10,354 nt of DNA. Source: CAZWDO01 sp964632485 [NCBI: uncultured bacterium] (GTDB lineage: Bacteria > JAGOEH01). The notes beneath the pieces are model-generated. The model was given only the letters and a program-made list of their open reading frames with translations, was not told the DNA's origin and ran no database searches. How positions within the stretch are numbered: position 1 is the stretch's first letter; each line of letters starts with the position of its first letter. Shown piece by piece: positions 7,085-10,354 of the stretch. The stretch lies in contig CAZWDO010000002.1 in NCBI GenBank assembly GCA_964632485.1, positions 51,035 to 61,388 of the forward strand, written 5' to 3'. A program made the translations under genes and the position numbers.

Positions 7085-8781
7085 AATATTTTAAAATCGT
7101 TTGTGTCGTCATTGTTTTTTCTCTTGCTCCGAAAATGGGATACGCTGAATCAATCGAATCGGTTTATCAAAGAGGAAGTCGTATTTACCATCAGATTAAA
7201 AAGGGCAAGCTTAACAATACTCACGCTAACTGGGATAGAGCGATTCAGTCGTTTCAACAGGTTATTACTAAAGTAAAATTTCAGCATTCACGTTGGGTTG
7301 ATGCGATGTTTTCCCTGGGATTATGCTATATTGAAACAGAAAACTATCTGCGCGCTGTCAATTCATTCCGTGAATTAATTAAGCGGGTTCCTAATCACCG
7401 GCTGTCAGACGATGCCCAGTATCTCATCGGATATTCGTTTCAGAAACGCAATGATAGCAGTCAGTCTATGCTCGAGTTTGAACGCGTCATATTCCGGTAT
7501 CCTTCCGGAGATATGTATAAAAAAGCGCTGTTGGAATTGGAGAGTATGTATGCTGATCTGAAAGATACAACCCGCCAGCAGGAAATGTATAAATTTGTTT
7601 TTGATTCAATTGATGATTCTTATCTAAAATACAAATATCGGCAGAAAATTGAAGAGTTGTCACAGCCAAAAGTGATAGCGGATTCGACTGTTATTGACTC
7701 GAACTCCCCGTCTCAACCGATCGTCAGTGGGCGCCCTCGTTTTTTACAGGAAAAAATTTCAAGTAGTCAAAACTCATCGCGACTTGTAATTGAATTTGAT
7801 CAACCGATTGAATACAAATACAATTATCTGGTTGATCGAAAAATATTATATGTTGATTTTATAGACGGGGTTGCGCCGTCGGGATTGATTGAAAAAAAGA
7901 TCAACAATGGCATTATAGAGCAGTTTAAAATTGGTCAATTCAACCCACAGACGATGAGGCTTTCCATCTATCTTGTTGATTCGTGTCACTATCATTTATT
8001 TATGCTGGATAATCCTACCCGGCTGGTGATTGATTTTTCAAAACCCATCTATATCGATCCTGAATTAATGCGCCAAAAACCAGCCGATCTTACATTAGTC
8101 AATCAACTGAGCTTGAAGGTCAGCACAATAATCATTGATGCCGGGCATGGTGGGAAAGATCCGGGAACCAGTTTTGGACGAAATTATGAAAAAGATATAG
8201 TTTTGACAATCGCTAAAAAATTGCAACAGCGATTGAATAAGGAACCAGAATTTCAAGCTATTTTAACGCGGGATGATGATATTTTTTTTGCGCTGGAAGA
8301 GAGGACGGAGATCGCTAATAGTATGAATGGCGATTTATTTATTAGTTTGCATCTGAATTCAGCGCCTAAAAGTGAAGCTTCGGGGATAGAAACTTTTTAT
8401 CTATCATTGACGCATGACGCCTGGTCACAGCAATTAGCGGCCCGGGAAAATGCTACCACGCTTTTAAAAATTACTGATTTGAATAATTTATTAAATCAGA
8501 TTTTAATTGATTCGAAAATCAGGGAAAGCGCCCAATTCGCGCAAACTCTACATAATCAGTTGGTTAAAAAGACGAAAACTACCGATCGGGGAATCAAAAA
8601 AGCTCCTTTTATTGTTTTAATTGGCGCAAATATGCCGTCGATTCTGGTTGAATTAGGCTTTATTACCAATAAAAAAGAACGTTCCCAGCTATTAAATAAA
8701 AAATACCAGGATCAATTAGCCGATGCTTTATTCCTGGGAATTCAGCAATACGCAGAGAGTTTGAAGAGCGGAAATTATTAG
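7081..8781 (+). CDS. N-acetylmuramoyl-L-alanine amidase with TPR, AMIN and Amidase_3 domains
   Basis: A 566-residue periplasmic amidase that cuts the bond between MurNAc and the stem peptide. Residues 1-22 are a signal peptide ending in MGYA. Residues about 50-195 hold TPR-like repeats of the BamD/YbgF style (WVDAMFSLGLCYIETENYLRA; DDAQYLIGYSFQKRN). A Ser/Pro-rich linker (196-216) leads to an AMIN domain (about 218-320; ending RLVIDFSKP), which in AmiC targets peptidoglycan at the septum. Amidase_3 spans about 347-560: zinc ligands H356 (DAGHGGKDPG), E370 (YEKDIV) and H424 (SLHLNS), and catalytic E524 (VELGFITN) are all present. The TPR addition is unusual beside E. coli AmiABC. The GTG start overlaps the previous stop by 4 nt (GTGA), with AGAGG at 7067-7071, so it is translationally coupled to the pseudo-ATPase. 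No LytM/EnvC activator is in the window. The domain calls are strong; septal use is inferred. Confidence 0.93.
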   Translation: MKYFKIVCVVIVFSLAPKMGYAESIESVYQRGSRIYHQIKKGKLNNTHANWDRAIQSFQQVITKVKFQHSRWVDAMFSLGLCYIETENYLRAVNSFRELIKRVPNHRLSDDAQYLIGYSFQKRNDSSQSMLEFERVIFRYPSGDMYKKALLELESMYADLKDTTRQQEMYKFVFDSIDDSYLKYKYRQKIEELSQPKVIADSTVIDSNSPSQPIVSGRPRFLQEKISSSQNSSRLVIEFDQPIEYKYNYLVDRKILYVDFIDGVAPSGLIEKKINNGIIEQFKIGQFNPQTMRLSIYLVDSCHYHLFMLDNPTRLVIDFSKPIYIDPELMRQKPADLTLVNQLSLKVSTIIIDAGHGGKDPGTSFGRNYEKDIVLTIAKKLQQRLNKEPEFQAILTRDDDIFFALEERTEIANSMNGDLFISLHLNSAPKSEASGIETFYLSLTHDAWSQQLAARENATTLLKITDLNNLLNQILIDSKIRESAQFAQTLHNQLVKKTKTTDRGIKKAPFIVLIGANMPSILVELGFITNKKERSQLLNKKYQDQLADALFLGIQQYAESLKSGNY

Positions 8782-8809
8782 ACTGCTCGATAGCGGATTT
8801 GATTATGTC

Positions 8810-8830
8810 AGTTTGGTGCGCCTGTAAACT
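8810..8830. terminator. Weak stem-loop between the converging amidase and oadB genes
   Basis: AGTTTGG (8810-8816) can pair with CC and AAACT (8821-8822, 8826-8830) around the loop TGCG, with a 3-nt bulge. It sits between two converging stops and could act as a bidirectional transcript end. There is no T tract after it on either strand, so it is not a canonical intrinsic terminator. Nothing else is seen in 8782-8843. Confidence 0.22.
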
Positions 8831-8843
8831 ATATCCAGGAAAA

Positions 8844-10082
8844 TTATCCTAAAATGGCCAGTAGTACTCCGGCGGCGATTGCTGAACCAATCACTCCGGC
8901 AACATTGGGGCCCATCGCGTGCATGAGAAGATAATTGGATGGGTTCTCTTTTTGTCCAACACTATTAACAACCCTGGCGGACATGGGAACTGCGGATACT
9001 CCAGCGGCGCCAATTAATGGATTGATCTTTTTCCCCGATAGGCGATACATAATTTTTCCTAAAATGACCCCGGCGGCAGTTCCAAAAGAAAATGCAATCA
9101 AACCCAGAACCAGAATCCCCAGGGTTTCCACTTTGAGAAATTTTTCAGCAGAAAGTTTCGATCCTACGCTCAATCCTAAAAATATTGTGACAAGATTAAT
9201 CAATTCATTTTGAGCAGTTTTACTAAGCCGCTCAACAACGCCCGCCTCTCTGAGCAGGTTGCCAAACGTCAGCATCCCAATTAAAGGGGTCGCATCGGGA
9301 ATAAGGAAAATACATAACCCTAATATTAATAATGGAAAGACAATTTTTTCGGTTTTGTTCACGGAACGGATTGTCGCCATACGGACGGAACGCTCTTCAG
9401 GAGTTGTTAGCCATCGCATGATTGGGGGCTGGATGATCGGAACCAATGCCATATAGGAATAAGCGGCAACGGCGATCGATGGTAGAAGATCAGGTGAAAG
9501 GCGGCTTGCAAGAAAAATTGATGTCGGACCATCCGCGCCACCAATAATGGAAATGGCGGCCGCATCATGTAAATTAAAATTGAATAAAGGCGTTTGACCT
9601 AAAAGAGTCGCCCCCACTAAGGTCCCAAAAATACCAAACTGAGCGGCAGCTCCCAACAGAGCAGTGATCGGATTAGCGATCATCGGCCCAAAATCGGTTA
9701 AAGCGCCGACTCCTAAAAATATGAGTAAAGGAAAAACGCCGGTCTCAATTCCCGCCTGGTACATATATCCTAAAAGTCCCATTGGACCTGCAATACCTGC
9801 CAGGGGAATATTAGATAGTATTCCTCCAAAACCGATGGGGATCAACAGCAAAGGTTCAAATTTCCTGACGATAGCTAAATAGATCAACAACAAGCCAACG
9901 CCAATCATAACTAATTGCTGCCATTCAATAACAGCCACTCCTGTGCGTTGCTTTAGATTATTGATCATTTCCATAATACCTTTGGTCGCTTGGGTTGAAT
10001 CATGAGTCTGCGCAAAAAAGGTACAGTAGAATACTAAAATTATAATTAGAGTAAGGAAAAGTTTGTAACAGTTAAATTTCAT
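8844..10082 (-). CDS. oadB: Na+-translocating decarboxylase beta subunit (OadB/GcdB/MmdB family)
   Basis: A 412-residue inner-membrane protein that couples decarboxylation of a biotin-bound carboxyl group to Na+ export. [10 protein letters not shown] (181-190) contains D184, equivalent to the essential D203 of the Klebsiella oxaloacetate decarboxylase. Y210, N354, G358, S363 and R370 fall at the same constant offset of 19 from the known functional residues Y229, N373, G377, S382 and R389. The [18 protein letters not shown] segment is a hallmark. An N-terminal hydrophobic stretch (7-24, ending FFAQ) precedes the conserved core at about 37. It is either a cleaved signal peptide or an extra helix; M37 or M39 are alternative starts, but AAAGGG just before the ATG at 10082 supports the longer form. 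Substrate (oxaloacetate, methylmalonyl-CoA or glutaconyl-CoA) cannot be told here. It appears single-gene: the amidase gene converges on its end and a divergent promoter lies upstream, so alpha and gamma subunits must be elsewhere. Confidence 0.93.
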   Translation of the reverse strand: MKFNCYKLFLTLIIILVFYCTFFAQTHDSTQATKGIMEMINNLKQRTGVAVIEWQQLVMIGVGLLLIYLAIVRKFEPLLLIPIGFGGILSNIPLAGIAGPMGLLGYMYQAGIETGVFPLLIFLGVGALTDFGPMIANPITALLGAAAQFGIFGTLVGATLLGQTPLFNFNLHDAAAISIIGGADGPTSIFLASRLSPDLLPSIAVAAYSYMALVPIIQPPIMRWLTTPEERSVRMATIRSVNKTEKIVFPLLILGLCIFLIPDATPLIGMLTFGNLLREAGVVERLSKTAQNELINLVTIFLGLSVGSKLSAEKFLKVETLGILVLGLIAFSFGTAAGVILGKIMYRLSGKKINPLIGAAGVSAVPMSARVVNSVGQKENPSNYLLMHAMGPNVAGVIGSAIAAGVLLAILG

Positions 10083-10219
10083 TTTTTCCCTTTCACGCTT
10101 TTCAAAAATTAGTGGCAGCAGAGATGTCAGTCATCGATTTGCCCAGTCCATCCCGGCATTAAAGCGCATGCTGCATACCTGTGAATCCAACCTGAATGAG
10201 GCGTTGTTAAACCTTATTC
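10083..10219 (-). ncRNA. Long, possibly structured 5' leader of oadB
   Basis: From the predicted transcription start near 10219, about 137 nt precede the oadB ATG. The part at 10111-10205 is clearly richer in G and C than the AT-rich DNA around it and has no plausible ORF. On the minus strand GCAGCA (10174-10169) can pair with TGCTGC (10120-10115), and GGGATG (10154-10149) with CATCTC (10126-10121), so the two 3' arms are contiguous. GGTAT (10179-10175) can pair with ATGCC (10159-10155), which would make a pseudoknot or an alternative fold. GATG/CATC (10135-10132, 10126-10123) is a competing hairpin. I do not recognise a known riboswitch class. A cis-regulatory RNA is inferred. Confidence 0.35.
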
Positions 10220-10225
10220 TTACTA

Positions 10226-10254
10226 ATAGTAATTAAAAAAAAATTAAAAGTCAA
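10226..10254 (-). promoter_or_regulatory. Predicted promoter of oadB
   Basis: The minus strand has TTGACT (10254-10249), a 17-bp T-rich spacer and TACTAT (10231-10226, 4 of 6 to TATAAT). Transcription would start near 10219, well upstream of the oadB start codon, leaving a long leader. Confidence 0.55.
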
Positions 10255-10269
10255 CTGTTTTTATCCATT

Positions 10270-10289
10270 AACTTTTCTTTAAAAAAGTT
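10270..10289. repeat. Inverted repeat midway between divergent promoters
   Basis: AACTTTT (10270-10276) and AAAAGTT (10283-10289) form a perfect 7-bp inverted repeat with a 6-nt spacer. Its centre lies about 25-27 bp from the -35 boxes of both the oadB promoter and the rightward promoter. It could be a shared operator or simply part of the A-tract-rich DNA there. Confidence 0.35.
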
Positions 10290-10305
10290 TTAGGAAAAAA
10301 AATGG

Positions 10306-10334
10306 TTGACAAGTTCTATAAATCATCATATATT
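10306..10334 (+). promoter_or_regulatory. Strong predicted promoter reading out of the right edge
   Basis: TTGACA (10306-10311), a 17-bp spacer and TATATT (10329-10334) match sigma70 promoters closely, with the same -10 sequence as the S2P promoter. A-tracts upstream (10281-10302) resemble an UP element. Transcription would start near 10341; the gene it serves lies beyond 10354. Confidence 0.65.
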
Positions 10335-10354
10335 ACATAAAAAGTGGGTGTGAT

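Noticed and set aside
8935-9882. Several open frames antisense to oadB, all in the same register.
   Set aside because: They run opposite a fully conserved OadB protein, encode Pro/Asn/Lys-rich peptides without family features, and arise from codon use on the other strand.
10083-10219. Identification of the oadB leader as a cobalamin, TPP, SAM or fluoride riboswitch.
   Set aside because: Short fragments look similar (GCCACT, GCGTGAAAGGGAA, GGACTGGGC), but the conserved cores and their order for those classes are not present.

Overview
The window is AT-rich, densely coded bacterial DNA, apparently from a Gram-negative (diderm) anaerobe. It holds a periplasmic AMIN-type cell-wall amidase, a lipoprotein, ferrous-iron uptake (FeoAB) and the membrane subunit of a Na+-pumping decarboxylase. 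The promoters I can see are of the sigma70 kind (TTGACA, 16-17 bp spacer, TATATT-like -10), not the Bacteroidetes kind. A little-studied phylum near the FCB group (Cloacimonadota, Marinimicrobia or KSB1-like) would fit, but that placement is a guess from gene content. I see no rRNA, tRNA, CRISPR array, insertion sequence or integrase.

Layout. Positions 1-4023 form a tight leftward operon, read from right to left: feoA, feoB, a small lipoprotein, a SAM-dependent methyltransferase of the RlmI/K superfamily, and a secreted M14 zinc carboxypeptidase that runs off the left edge. Junctions are a 1-nt overlap or gaps of 2, 2 and 7 nt. Positions 4024-4161 are a divergent promoter region. Positions 4162-8781 form a rightward three-gene operon: a site-2 (M50) intramembrane protease, a 681-residue membrane protein, and a TPR-AMIN-Amidase_3 N-acetylmuramoyl-L-alanine amidase. 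Positions 8844-10082, leftward, encode a beta subunit of the OadB/GcdB/MmdB family as an apparently single-gene unit. Positions 10083-10354 hold its long, possibly structured leader, its promoter, an inverted repeat and a divergent promoter that fires out of the right edge.

The most interesting item is the middle gene of the rightward operon (5039-7084). It keeps the overall order of a P1B heavy-metal ATPase: two HMA-like N-terminal domains, eight predicted membrane segments, and P/N-domain remnants. Every catalytic signature I can align is replaced. The phosphorylated Asp of DKTGT is Asn, CPC is NPD, TGD is lost, GDGxND survives only as GxG, CxxC is absent and the actuator domain is almost gone. 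It looks like a P-type ATPase pseudoenzyme under selection as an intact frame, coupled to an S2P protease and a peptidoglycan amidase. I propose that the three genes form an uncharacterised envelope module. The S2P gene also appears to be transcribed leaderless, with its -10 box 6 nt before the ATG.

Second-tier points: the OadB gene has no room for its alpha and gamma partners beside it and carries a roughly 137-nt leader with paired segments, and feoA uses a TTG start.
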